NCBI RefSeq assembly: GCF_028816455.1
Contig: NZ_CP118246.1
Span: 620,001-684,000, forward strand
Source: Devosia algicola
GTDB lineage: Bacteria; Pseudomonadota; Alphaproteobacteria; Rhizobiales; Devosiaceae
Direction: 5' to 3'
DNA length: 64,000 bases
The translations under genes and the position numbers were made by a program. This document shows, piece after piece, positions 40,445-49,355 of the stretch (position 1 is the stretch's first letter; each line of letters opens with the position of its first letter). The notes under the pieces are model-generated. The model ran no database searches, was not told where the DNA came from, and saw only the letters and a program-made list of their open reading frames with translations.

Positions 40445-41917
40445 GTGGCAAAAAACACTCTTATCGGTATTGATGTCGGCACGACAGCAACCAAGGCGGT
40501 GCTGATCGACCAGCATGGCGCTCGGTTGGCCTCGTTCGCATATGCCCACCCAACCCATCACCCGCAGCCGGGCTACGCCGAACAAAACCCTGACGATTGG
40601 ATGGCGGGCGTGTTGGGCGCACTGGAAAGTTTTGGCCAAACCCACGACCTGCGTGGGCTTGGAGCCATTGGCATCTGCAGTCAGGTCAATACCCATGTTT
40701 TCGTCGCCAGCGATGGCACGCCGCTTATGCCAGCCATCACCTGGCAAGATGGACGCGCTGCCCGCGACGCCGAGCGGCTTGAAACCCAAACGAACGCCGA
40801 GCAAAAAACGGTATGGTTTGGGGCGCCGATGCCTATTGATGCCAGCCATGCACTGTCCCGCATGGCCCATGTTGCGCGAACCGAACCCGATCTGTATGCC
40901 CGCACAGCGCACGTTCTGCTGCCAAAAGATTATTGCGTCCTGCAACTGACCGGCACCGTTCAAAGCGATCCGATTTCGGCGGTTGGATTGGTCAATGAGA
41001 ATGGGTATGTCAGGGACTTGCTGGCGCTGGTTTCGGGTGCCGCCGAACGGCTTCCCTCGTTGGCCGACTGCACAACGGTTGTCGGCACCGTTCGGACTGG
41101 GCTACGCTGTGCGGGAACGCCTGTTGTCGTTGGCACCATGGATGCGTGGGGCGGCATGTTCGGGGTTGGTGTCGTCAATAATGGCGACGCCATGTATCAA
41201 AGCGGCACCAGCGAGATACCGGGTATTGTGTCGTCGATTTTGGTGCCGACGCCCGGCGTCATTACCTTCCCGCCCTATAGTGGTATTGTCATGCACGCAG
41301 CACCCACTCAGTCCGGTGGCGCCGCTCTAAGCTGGTTCGCGCGGGTCTTGGGACGATCGCCAGCGGAGGCTGCGGCGCTAGCGGCGACGGCAAGACCCGG
41401 CGCAACCGTGCCGATGTTCCTGCCACACCTGCAAGGAGAGCGCGCACCCCTCTGGGACAGTGCCTCGCGCGGCGTTTTCGCGCGGCTTGATGCGTCAGCA
41501 GGCGGAGCGGAAATGGCACTTGGCGTTCTGCAAGGCGTTGGCTATTCGGTGCGTCTGGCATTTGGCGCGCTGACGACATCTGCCGCCTGCGATCCCCCGA
41601 CAATAAACATTGGCGGTGGCGGGGCGCTATCGGACAATTGGTGCCAGATTCGCGCTGATATATTGGGTAAACCGCTCAAGCGCTGTGCCTCACCGGAAAT
41701 CGCCGCTTTGGGCGCCGCGATCCTGGCTGGCCTCTCACAGGGTATAGGCTCGTCGCTGGCCGACGCCATCGGCAGGCTTGTGCATTTTGATCGAACATTT
41801 GAACCTGATCTGTCCTTGACGGCATATCATGCAGACCGTTTTGAACACTATCAGACGCTTTATCGAGACCTTGTCGATTTCAATGCGCACTATCAGGAAG
41901 CGGGCAAACAATCATGA
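40445..41917 (+). CDS. FGGY-family carbohydrate kinase
   Basis: A 490-residue kinase resembling xylulokinase. The N-terminal phosphate loop is LIGIDVGTTATKAVLID (residues 6-22), GIGICSQVNTHVF and ITWQDGRAARDAE follow, and the C-terminal IGGGGALSDNWCQIRADILGKPL holds the second nucleotide-binding part. The GTG at 40445 begins the frame. It is divergent from the sugar ABC genes by 113 bases and overlaps the HAD gene by 4. The substrate is probably a pentulose or related sugar alcohol, not resolved by sequence. Confidence 0.88.
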   Translation: MAKNTLIGIDVGTTATKAVLIDQHGARLASFAYAHPTHHPQPGYAEQNPDDWMAGVLGALESFGQTHDLRGLGAIGICSQVNTHVFVASDGTPLMPAITWQDGRAARDAERLETQTNAEQKTVWFGAPMPIDASHALSRMAHVARTEPDLYARTAHVLLPKDYCVLQLTGTVQSDPISAVGLVNENGYVRDLLALVSGAAERLPSLADCTTVVGTVRTGLRCAGTPVVVGTMDAWGGMFGVGVVNNGDAMYQSGTSEIPGIVSSILVPTPGVITFPPYSGIVMHAAPTQSGGAALSWFARVLGRSPAEAAALAATARPGATVPMFLPHLQGERAPLWDSASRGVFARLDASAGGAEMALGVLQGVGYSVRLAFGALTTSAACDPPTINIGGGGALSDNWCQIRADILGKPLKRCASPEIAALGAAILAGLSQGIGSSLADAIGRLVHFDRTFEPDLSLTAYHADRFEHYQTLYRDLVDFNAHYQEAGKQS

Positions 41918-42708
41918 TAAGTCCCGGCATCGGCGCACATCCACGACAACTGAAGGACGTCAAAGCGGTAATATCGGACCTTGACGGTGTGGTATATCGC
42001 GGTCGCGAAGCCATCGCCGGCGCCGTCGAAACTTTTGCCGCCTGGCACGAACGCGGCATCCCCTATTGTTTTGTCACCAACAATTCTACCCGTACCGCCG
42101 ACGAAACGGCTGACAAACTGTGTGGACTTGGTGTGAATATTACGCCAGCGCGCATCGTAACCAGCGCGATCGGTACAGCGACCGTACTAAGATCACGTTG
42201 GCCATCGGGGGGACGAGCATTCGTGGTTGGCATGCCTTCGCTGTCAGCAGCAGTTGAAGCCGCGGGGTTTGAACTATGCCAAGAGCAGGCAGATTGCGTG
42301 GTCGTCGGACTGGATTCGAACTTCAACTATGCCAAAATGAGCCAGGCGGTGCGCCTTATTCTTGATGGCGCCGCTTTCATCGGAACCAACCCTGATTTGT
42401 TGCTGCCGTCGGAAAATGGATTTCAACCCGGTAATGGCGCAATACTGGCCTCCCTTGCGGCTGCGTGTGGAACCGAGCCCAACATCATCGGCAAGCCACA
42501 ACCGTTCCTGATCGATATTGCCGTTTCGATACTCGATGTGCCGCGCGACCAAGTCGTCATGATCGGTGATCAGATCGCGACTGATATCGCGGCGGGCCAA
42601 CGGGCAGGGGTGTTTTCAATTCTTGTCCAGACTGGTGTGCCCGAGGATGGCTCATCCACGATAGTGCCCGATATGATCGTGGGGAACCTCTCCGACCTGA
42701 CGCTTTAA
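41914..42708 (+). CDS. HAD-IIA family sugar phosphatase
   Basis: A 264-residue NagD/phosphoglycolate-type HAD phosphatase. ISDLDGVVYRGREAI (residues about 23-37) is motif I with the nucleophile Asp, FVTNNSTRT motif II, KPQPFLIDIA motif III and VMIGDQIATDIAAGQRAG motif IV. It overlaps the kinase stop by 4 bases (ATGATAAG at 41914). A phosphatase coupled to a sugar kinase suggests repair of a mis-phosphorylated sugar or removal of phosphate from a pathway end product. Confidence 0.88.
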   Translation: MISPGIGAHPRQLKDVKAVISDLDGVVYRGREAIAGAVETFAAWHERGIPYCFVTNNSTRTADETADKLCGLGVNITPARIVTSAIGTATVLRSRWPSGGRAFVVGMPSLSAAVEAAGFELCQEQADCVVVGLDSNFNYAKMSQAVRLILDGAAFIGTNPDLLLPSENGFQPGNGAILASLAAACGTEPNIIGKPQPFLIDIAVSILDVPRDQVVMIGDQIATDIAAGQRAGVFSILVQTGVPEDGSSTIVPDMIVGNLSDLTL

Positions 42709-42759
42709 TCGTTATCACTGTGTTGGCGTAGTCATATCGCTCGGCGCGGAACATACGCG

Positions 42760-43164
42760 CTATCGGCCGTAGCGAAACCACCCATTGCGGCGTTCATACA
42801 GCCACTGCAGGCCCAAAATGAACATCGCTATCAACCCATAAAGCAGCCCCACGAAACTCAATACTTCTATGGCCTTGTAAGTTTCGGAGATAAGCGTTGT
42901 CGATGCCGCCGTTAACTCGTCGACGGCAACAAGGCTGGCTAGCGAACTACCCTTGACCATTTGAATGGCGTTGGAAAACAAGGCCGGACCGGCGGCAGCA
43001 TATGCCTGAGGCGCCAGAATTTTCATGTACACAGCAACCGGACGCAAACCAAGTGCGCGAGCAGCGTCGATCTGGCCGGGCGAAATGCTTTCAAAACCGA
43101 GCAGACAATTTTCAATCGCGCCGCTGCGCAACATCACAAGTGATACTTTTATCGTCCTCGACAT
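42760..43164 (-). pseudogene. Amino-acid ABC transporter permease, 5'-truncated remnant
   Basis: The 134 readable residues match only the C-terminal half of a HisM/GlnP-type permease: GFESISPGQIDAARALGL is the EAA loop, followed by QMVKGSSLASLVAVDELT and the last helix with LYERR. Normal members are over 200 residues. Upstream of 43110 the reading degrades: GAAAATTGTCTGCTCGG looks like AEIVRSG with indels. No partner ATPase, binding protein or other permease is present. It is most likely a decaying gene fragment whose 5' end was lost at the junction near 43165. Confidence 0.75.
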
Positions 43165-43178
43165 GCGAGTATCACACG

Positions 43179-43358
43179 ATGCTTACAGCAAGTGCGATAC
43201 CGCGCGATATGGATAACCGGCTGGTGATCCAGGCAGGTGGACTGCCTATCCGCATTGGCGGGGCGCTGGTAGGCGGAATCGGTGTCGGCGGCGCGCCGTC
43301 CGGCGACATTGACTCCAAATGCGCCCGGGCCGGGCTCGACATGATCGGCGCTGAGTAA
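43179..43358 (+). pseudogene. GlcG/HbpS (DUF336) family, 5'-truncated remnant
   Basis: The last 60 codons read NRLVIQAGGLPIRIGGALVGGIGVGGAPSGDIDSKCARAGLDMIGAE, the C-terminal beta-strand and helix of the GlcG/heme-binding family. The family is about 130-190 residues, so the N-terminal half is missing. It is head-to-head with the truncated permease and both lose their 5' parts within about 70 bp, suggesting one deletion removed both. The ankyrin gene follows after 56 bases in the same direction. Confidence 0.65.
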
Positions 43359-43414
43359 CGTCCGAGGAAAAGACCCGCCCTTAGTGGCGGTTGCCACAAT
43401 GTGGAGGTTATAAG

Positions 43415-44092
43415 ATGGGACGTATCTTCGCCATATTGCTCATGGCCCTGACAACGACTGCCCATGCCCAGACGGCGCCGTCAGCCAGTGATATTGCCGG
43501 TTATGATGGCCTGCATCGCGCCGCCTACGAAGGCGATATCAAAACCGTCCGCCGACTCGCAGCAGATGGTGTCGATCTAAACATTCGGGATGATTCGGGG
43601 CGAACCGCCGCCCACATCGCCGCTTTTGGCTCGAACGATGAGGTATTGCGAGTGTTGGCGGAGGCCGGTGCCGATCTTAATGCGCTGGAAAACCGTGCAT
43701 ACGACGTGCTTACCATAGCAGCGGTTGCCGACGACCCCGATTTGGTGGCTCTGGCAATAACGCTTGGCAATCGCCCTGATCTGGTCACCAGTGTTTACGA
43801 CGGTACCGCGTTGATCGCTGCCGCCCATCTGGGCCACCACGAAGTCGTCCGCCGCCTGATCGCGGGCGGCGCCCCACTTGATCATGTGAACAATCTGGGT
43901 TGGACGGCGCTGATGGAGGCCGTAGTGCTGGGCGACGGCGGACCCGACCATATTGCCACCGTCCGCGCTCTCGTCGAAGCCGGGGCCGATATCAGTATCC
44001 CCGACCGTGACGGCGTAACGCCACTCCAACATGCCCGAATGCGCGGCTATGGTACCATCGCCGATATCATCAGTCAGGTCAGTAGCAACTAA
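43415..44092 (+). CDS. Ankyrin-repeat protein, exported
   Basis: A 225-residue protein with an N-terminal signal peptide (MGRIFAILLMALTTTAHAQ) and about five ankyrin repeats: DGLHRAAYEGDIKTVRRLAADGVDLNIRD, GRTAAHIAAFGSNDEVLRVLAEAGADLNALE and others to the end. The ATG at 43415 follows GGAGG at 43401. A periplasmic protein-protein interaction role is the usual expectation; partners are unknown. It may originally have been transcribed with the GlcG-like gene upstream. Confidence 0.85.
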   Translation: MGRIFAILLMALTTTAHAQTAPSASDIAGYDGLHRAAYEGDIKTVRRLAADGVDLNIRDDSGRTAAHIAAFGSNDEVLRVLAEAGADLNALENRAYDVLTIAAVADDPDLVALAITLGNRPDLVTSVYDGTALIAAAHLGHHEVVRRLIAGGAPLDHVNNLGWTALMEAVVLGDGGPDHIATVRALVEAGADISIPDRDGVTPLQHARMRGYGTIADIISQVSSN

Positions 44093-44298
44093 TATCGCTC
44101 CGCGGCGGCAAATATTCGTTGAAGCCACCCCGGACATTCTTCCCGCTCAGCGCCGCACCATCTGCTCTAGCTTCGCCACCCCGATTGGGCGCATGAACTA
44201 TACAGGCTTGCGATCGAAAAATGACGCAACGACATCATTTAACCGGTGGGGAAATAGCGGGTATGCGAGAAAAAACGGGCCTTCCGGCTTGAAGCGAA

Positions 44299-44373
44299 TG
44301 GCTCCGCGGGTAGGATTCGAACCTACGACCAATCGGTTAACAGCCGATTGCTCTACCACTGAGCTACCGCGGA
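44299..44373 (-). tRNA. tRNA-Asn (GTT), with encoded CCA
   Basis: On the minus strand the 75-nt sequence folds as a cloverleaf with acceptor TCCGCGG / CCGCGGA, D-loop AGCTCAGTGGTAGAGC, anticodon loop CTGTTAA with GTT, and T-loop GGTTCGAATCC, ending CCA. The GAGCTA here is intact and not expanded. Confidence 0.95.
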
Positions 44374-44477
44374 ATGCTCATTTGCGTGCCTTCGTGTGAA
44401 AGCGAGGTCCGTTTAGCGAAGTTGCTTTGCTTTGCCAAGCCCTGAATTCGCTTTGCCGTGAATATCTTGTGTCGCCA

Positions 44478-45084
44478 CTACGAACGTTTGGCACTGCGAT
44501 GGCTCAATTTCAAGAGATCGGTCAAGGTGTTGATATTGGCGAACGGGTTCTCATCGCTGGTCCAATTCACCTCGATGGCTTGCAGGCTCGCGTAGCAGGT
44601 GTTTGAGACTCTTTGGCGCCGTTTCGTTGCGAGTTCGTTCGGGCAGATCCGCAATGGCGGCAAGACGCCAAAGCGCATTTGTGGGGTAATAGTGGTCGCC
44701 CCACCCGGCAAAGACGGCAGCGCGGTTGTTCAGGTCGCTATGCAGGCGGGCAAAATAATCACCTGGCAAAAATGGCGTGTCGACGGCGGTAGTCAGGACA
44801 AACTCTGGCGGGTGCGACCGACGCAACAGATAATCGACGCCCGCAACCAGCCCGGCAAGCGGGCCACCGTGCCTGTCGTTCAGGTCCGGTACCGCAACGG
44901 CAAATCTGGGATCGATTGCCGTTTCGGGCCCGGGGCCAACTGACACAAGAAGATCGTCCATGCCCAGCGCTGACATGGCTCTGTCGAGCAGTTTAGCGCC
45001 GCCGATTTTCAGGTTCGCCTTGCACACGCCGCCCAGCCGCTGACCCTGACCGCCAGCATAGATAAGGCCGACAACATTTTTCAT
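44478..45084 (-). CDS. mobA: Molybdenum cofactor guanylyltransferase (apparent frameshift near 44585)
   Basis: MobA adds GMP to molybdopterin to form the bis-MGD cofactor. VVGLIYAGGQGQRLGGVCKANLKIGG (from residue 4) is the nucleotidyltransferase P-loop and substrate Lys, and FVLTTAVDTPFLPGDYF and HYYPTNALWR follow. The frame breaks after SLKHLLRE at plus-strand CAGGCTCGCG (44583-44592). Removing one base gives LQAIEVNWTSDENPFANINTLTDL, the typical C-terminal end, at 44478, about 201 residues. It overlaps benE by 4 bases. Confidence 0.88.
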
Positions 45085-46250
45085 CGTGGGTCGGCCCTAG
45101 CCCAAATCGATGAAGCGCGCAGGACGAGCAATAGACCAATCCCCGCCACCAGACCCCAAAACGGGCCGCCAATACCAAAAATTGTGATGCCCGAGGCTGT
45201 CGCGACAAACGTAACGATTGCGGGCAGCCGCGTGTCATCCATGTCCAGCGCGCCGTTCAACGCTGCCGCCAGGCTGGTCATCAAGGCCAGTCCAGCCACG
45301 GCTTGTATCAGTATCGGCGGGGACGCCGCGACAAAGGCAGCAGCAAGGCTGGCGACAGGCGCGAGCATTAGGTACACCGCACCCGTGGCCATGGGCGCAG
45401 GCCAACGCCTGGTTCGGTCGGGATGGGCTTCGGGTCCGGCGCAAATGGCCGCGGTGATGGCGGCAAGATTGACGGTCAGACCACCAAATAATGCTGTCAT
45501 GGCGCTCGCCAATCCCGTTGAAACAAAAAGTGGCGCCGGTTTGGGACGATATCCGTTGGCCTGCATGACGGTCAATCCGGGCAGATTTTGCGACGCCATG
45601 GTGACGATAAATAACGGCAAGGCGATCCGCGCTATCGCATCGAGGCTAAATTCGGGCAGGACAAATTCGATGCTTGGCCAACTGCTGTCCAAGGCACCCA
45701 CAGGCAGATGTGCTGTTGTCGCCAGGATAATGCCTGTTACCAACACCGCGAGCGGCACCGCATAGCGGCGCGCAAACCTCAAGCCAACACCCCAGGCGAG
45801 CAGGATTGGCAGTGCCAGCATCGGCATTTCAGCGATGGCAGTAAAAGGCGCTAGGCACAGTGACAGCAACATGCCCGCCAGCATCGCGTTGGCAATGGGC
45901 GGGGGGATCAAGGCGATGGCACGGGCAAACGGCTTGATAAGGCCAGCCAAAACAATCATTGCGGCCGTCACGAGGAATGCGCCGGCGACGGCGGGATAGC
46001 CGCCTACAGGCTCGCCAACACTCAAAAGAAACGCCGCGCCTGGCGTAGACCAGGCGAAACTGATGGGAATTCTGCTACGCCAACTGGCGGCAATATTGAG
46101 CACACCCATGGCAAGACACAGCGACAGCAATCCCGAACCAGCTTGAACGGGCGAGGCACCCACCGCGCTTAGTGCTGCCAGAACCAGAGCGAAGGTGCTG
46201 GCATAGCCAACGATCGCCGCCAGCGCTCCGGCAATGATCGGCTGCATCAA
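45081..46250 (-). CDS. benE: BenE-family membrane transporter
   Basis: A 389-residue multi-pass protein of the BenE (benzoate/H+ symporter) family. ISFAWSTPGAAFLLS, IPPPIANAMLAGMLL, LPLFIVTMASQNLPGLTVMQANGY and FGGLTVNLAAITAAICAGPEAHPD are family landmarks. The last is the substrate-binding loop of the nucleobase-transporter-like fold. No aromatic degradation genes are nearby, so the substrate is unclear. It overlaps mobA at its stop. Confidence 0.87.
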   Translation of the reverse strand: MMQPIIAGALAAIVGYASTFALVLAALSAVGASPVQAGSGLLSLCLAMGVLNIAASWRSRIPISFAWSTPGAAFLLSVGEPVGGYPAVAGAFLVTAAMIVLAGLIKPFARAIALIPPPIANAMLAGMLLSLCLAPFTAIAEMPMLALPILLAWGVGLRFARRYAVPLAVLVTGIILATTAHLPVGALDSSWPSIEFVLPEFSLDAIARIALPLFIVTMASQNLPGLTVMQANGYRPKPAPLFVSTGLASAMTALFGGLTVNLAAITAAICAGPEAHPDRTRRWPAPMATGAVYLMLAPVASLAAAFVAASPPILIQAVAGLALMTSLAAALNGALDMDDTRLPAIVTFVATASGITIFGIGGPFWGLVAGIGLLLVLRASSIWARADPR

Positions 46251-46373
46251 TCGTCCGTGTAGGGCGCCTTGGGGCGCCGCGCGAGCCTGAATCGGTCACC
46301 GGGCACTCCTGTCGGTCCGTGCCAGCAAGCTAGGCAAAGTCGTTCGCAAAGAAAAGCCGAATCCCTTGAGCCT

Positions 46374-47813
46374 TCAGTCGCGTGCCCGCGCTGAGCGCAT
46401 GGTTTGTGGCGTCCACTGGAAATTCTTGTCAAACGGATAGGTCGGTACCGCCTTGTGAGCGCGGGGTAGCCGCTCGACAAACTGGTCAACCACTCCCGGC
46501 GATAGCGCCATAAAGGATGGGTTGGCGAGGGGTTCGAGATCGGGTGACAAATAACCCGACTTTACCACGACGATTTTCGCTGTCGTCGGGTCAAGTTCCA
46601 GGCGCGAAAAGTCCTTGAGATAATGAAATGGCCGGCGCCGGACCGTCACCACAACATCCACTCCCGCTATGCGCAGCACAGCTTCACGTAGGCGCTCGTC
46701 GGGTGTTTCGAGCAGGAACACGACTTCCCCCACGGCTTCAACCGGGACGCTGGACGGATCGAGGCTACCCCCAATCCTGACAGGCAACTGTTTCCCAACG
46801 CCCGCAGCATAAGCGGCATGGGTGGTCGCCGCGTCGGCAATCCCCGCAAAAATTACACCTTGCGCCTCCTGAGCAAGCAGCGCGGCCAAAACTTCTGCGC
46901 GGTCACCGACGCCGCCGCCGGTAGGATTGTCGCCCGATTCCGCCACGATTGCCGGTTGGCTGGTCGCTTCCATTGCCCATGTTATGCACTCGTCAATAGT
47001 GCCGGTTTTGGTGCCAAACGAAAACTCATCTCGTAATTCCCAATATTGCCGGGCCAGATCGCCGGCCACCTGTTCCATGGCCTGTTGATCGATACCAGTG
47101 ACCACCGCACATGCCGTTGCGCGTGGCTCGTCGGCCCACACATAGCCAACCTGAAACGACACATCCCATACCCCGGTGCGATCTTCGAGCGCCGTCAGCC
47201 CGGCATAGAAGCCACGAGCGGGTTCATCCTGAGTACTGGTACGCTCGCCAGGCAACAGCACCGGCACCGGTGCCCAGACGATTGAGGGCTTGTAACCATC
47301 TCTCAGCGCTCTGATCAACATTGATACCGCGCGCCGCATGGTGTCAGGCACATCAATGTGCGGTGCGGTACGATAGGTCGAGAATATATCGAGATTGTCG
47401 ATAATTTTCTGGCTCAGATTTCCGTGCAGATCATAGCTTGCCGAGATGACAATGTCGGGCCCAACCGCCTCACGCACTGCCGCGATCAAGTCACCTTCGG
47501 CGTCAAACAGGCCTTCGACGAACATCGCGCCATGCAAGGCCAGATAGACGCCATCCAGCGGTAAAGCAGCCTTCAGGCCGTCAATAATCTCGGCCTTCCA
47601 CTTTTCATAAATCGCCGCTTCAACCGGACCACCCGCGATGGCTCTGGCGTGAAGTATGGTGACGAACTCTGCCGGGAAATGGGTCAGAAAATTGAAGTAG
47701 TCGCTCTTGAGCATCGCCTCACCGCGCAGAACGGTAAAGTCAGGCTCCCGGGCCAGAACGGGGTTATAGGTGCTGCACTCAGTATGCAGACCTGCCACGG
47801 CAACGCGCATCAT
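46374..47813 (-). CDS. MlrC/M81-family protein (first copy)
   Basis: A 479-residue intact protein of the MlrC (microcystinase C, peptidase family M81) superfamily. RVAVAGLHTECSTYNPVLA at the N-terminus, LALHGAMFVEGLFDAEGDL, ISASYDLHGNLSQKII with a His metal ligand, the TYRTAPHIDVPDTMRRAV segment, and IVAESGDNPTGGGVGDRAEVL are characteristic. In M81 these His/Asp residues bind zinc. It overlaps the MFS gene start, so the two are coupled. A small amide or dipeptide substrate imported by the MFS transporter is plausible but not shown. Confidence 0.87.
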   Translation of the reverse strand: MMRVAVAGLHTECSTYNPVLAREPDFTVLRGEAMLKSDYFNFLTHFPAEFVTILHARAIAGGPVEAAIYEKWKAEIIDGLKAALPLDGVYLALHGAMFVEGLFDAEGDLIAAVREAVGPDIVISASYDLHGNLSQKIIDNLDIFSTYRTAPHIDVPDTMRRAVSMLIRALRDGYKPSIVWAPVPVLLPGERTSTQDEPARGFYAGLTALEDRTGVWDVSFQVGYVWADEPRATACAVVTGIDQQAMEQVAGDLARQYWELRDEFSFGTKTGTIDECITWAMEATSQPAIVAESGDNPTGGGVGDRAEVLAALLAQEAQGVIFAGIADAATTHAAYAAGVGKQLPVRIGGSLDPSSVPVEAVGEVVFLLETPDERLREAVLRIAGVDVVVTVRRRPFHYLKDFSRLELDPTTAKIVVVKSGYLSPDLEPLANPSFMALSPGVVDQFVERLPRAHKAVPTYPFDKNFQWTPQTMRSARARD

Positions 47814-48994
47814 AATACTCCTGGAACACCGCTCTCGGGGTTGGTCTTGAGGATTGGCTTGCTCTGTGGCGCCAGTCGACCGGTTAGCATTAGGCTTAGG
47901 GCCAAAAACGGTATCAGAGCCGCCAACCCGGCGCGCAGTTCAAAATGTTCTGCAATAAAGCCGATGATCGGAGGACCGATCAAAAAACCGTTAAGGGCAA
48001 TGAATGACAGGATTGCCAGGTTGTTGGAGGCCGACCGATCCGTCAGTGCCGCGGCTGCCGTTACGGCCAATGGGAAACCGACCGACACCCCAAGCCCGAT
48101 AACTGCGAATCCAACCAGGGCAATCACCGTTGTCGGCGCCAGCAGTAATGTCGTTGCGCCCAATAGCGCGAGCAATCCGCATAGCCTTGCCAAACTTACC
48201 GCACCGAACCGCATACGCAAAAAATCGCCGCCAAACCGGCCACTGGCAACCATCAAGGCAAAGACCGAGTAGCCGAGCCCGGCCTCGGCCGGAGGGGAAT
48301 TGAACAGCGTGCGCAGGAAAACGGCGGACCAGTCCGCGATCGCGCCCTCAGTCATGGTTACACCAAACACAAACAGCGAAATGCCCAGCAGGGTCCAACT
48401 CGGCATTTTCCATTTCGAACCCGGAACTATTTGATGGGTGACCGAATGAGGGCCATAGTCCGGCAGTTTGCCGGCAGCGAACAGCGCGACGGGCAGGGTG
48501 ATGACAGCAACGGCCATAATCGCCCATTGAGGGGCAATCCCGGCGCCCGCAAGCAGCGCGCCGACAACACTGCCCGCCATTATCCCAAGTGACCAAAAGC
48601 CGTGCGAGCGGCTCATGATGGCTGTGCCGGTAGCCTTTTCGACCCGGTCGGCTTTGACATTCAGGCCAAGTTCCAGAAATGACATCGACGATCCGGTCAA
48701 TAACAGCGCGCCAAACAGAAAGGGTACACTTGTGGAAAAACCGGGAAGGCTGACCGCTACGCAGAAGAATATGTAGCCGCACCAGATCGCACGTCGGGCG
48801 CCGAGCTTTTCAACCAGGCGTCCAGCGACCGGTAACGTCAATAATGTACCGCACGGTAAACCCAGAAGCGCGAAGGCCAGCGCGGCAGGTCCCAGCGCCA
48901 GAAAATTCTGCACATCAGGAATTCGAGGCAGCCAGCTGCCGAAGGCAATCGGTTGCAAAAAAAAGATCAACATGATGAGGCGCTGAGGGGGCAT
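47810..48994 (-). CDS. MFS transporter
   Basis: A 394-residue, twelve-helix major facilitator transporter of the YbjJ/FucP-like type. GSWLPRIPDVQNFLALG at the N-terminus, a loop-2/3 region VEKLGARRAIWCGYI, and FLELGLNVKADRVEK with MSRSHGFWSLG are recognisable. It leads an operon with the MlrC-family gene (4-base overlap). The substrate is unknown and no regulator is adjacent. Confidence 0.87.
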   Translation of the reverse strand: MPPQRLIMLIFFLQPIAFGSWLPRIPDVQNFLALGPAALAFALLGLPCGTLLTLPVAGRLVEKLGARRAIWCGYIFFCVAVSLPGFSTSVPFLFGALLLTGSSMSFLELGLNVKADRVEKATGTAIMSRSHGFWSLGIMAGSVVGALLAGAGIAPQWAIMAVAVITLPVALFAAGKLPDYGPHSVTHQIVPGSKWKMPSWTLLGISLFVFGVTMTEGAIADWSAVFLRTLFNSPPAEAGLGYSVFALMVASGRFGGDFLRMRFGAVSLARLCGLLALLGATTLLLAPTTVIALVGFAVIGLGVSVGFPLAVTAAAALTDRSASNNLAILSFIALNGFLIGPPIIGFIAEHFELRAGLAALIPFLALSLMLTGRLAPQSKPILKTNPESGVPGVL

Positions 48995-49355
48995 TGTTGG
49001 GTGTTCTCACTTTTGTTGTCACGGCCAACTCGGCCAAATGTGTGTTCTAAATTTTCATAATGTGCCGCGTCTGTTGTGAAAATTGTGCGCCTCGACGTAC
49101 CACTATGACCGCCATCTTCCTGTTTTTGACCTCCATGTCCACCACGAATTTGAAAGATATGACAGTCTTTCTGCCTAGTTTTCCGCCGCGAAGCGCAATT
49201 TGCCAGCAAAATCAGGGTGGTCTGGATTGGTATTGAATTGGACAGGAAATAGTGTTGACATGGTCGGGGTTAAGAACTTAGTCTTGAAAATAGTTTACAA
49301 AAAAACAGCACCGGGCCGTCAGGCTGAAAACCGGTGAAACGATGGGTAGGGGTGC
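48995..49355. other. Divergent promoter region before the amino-sugar cluster
   Basis: This 361-bp gene-free region separates the MFS gene from the amino-sugar cluster. It holds ATTGGTATTG at 49226-49235, repeated exactly near 60724, and a TTGACA at 49255-49260 that could be a -35 box. The -10 candidate TTAGTC 17 bases later is weak. I see no RNA gene. Confidence 0.5.
49226..49235 (+). promoter_or_regulatory. Candidate amino-sugar regulator half-site
   Basis: ATTGGTATTG is the same 10-mer found upstream of the GntR gene at 60724-60733. ATTGGTAT equals the first half of the dre-type site bound by Bacillus NagR/YvoA, a GntR/HutC GlcNAc regulator. It lies 121 bases before the first cluster gene. 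Confidence 0.4.

Noticed and set aside
43002..43178. Upstream extension of the GlcG-like frame
   Set aside because: It runs antisense through the permease remnant and shows no GlcG homology.
44031..44399. Plus-strand open frame ending in VGFEPTTNRLTADCSTTELPRN
   Set aside because: This is the antisense translation of the tRNA-Asn gene, a well-known false protein.
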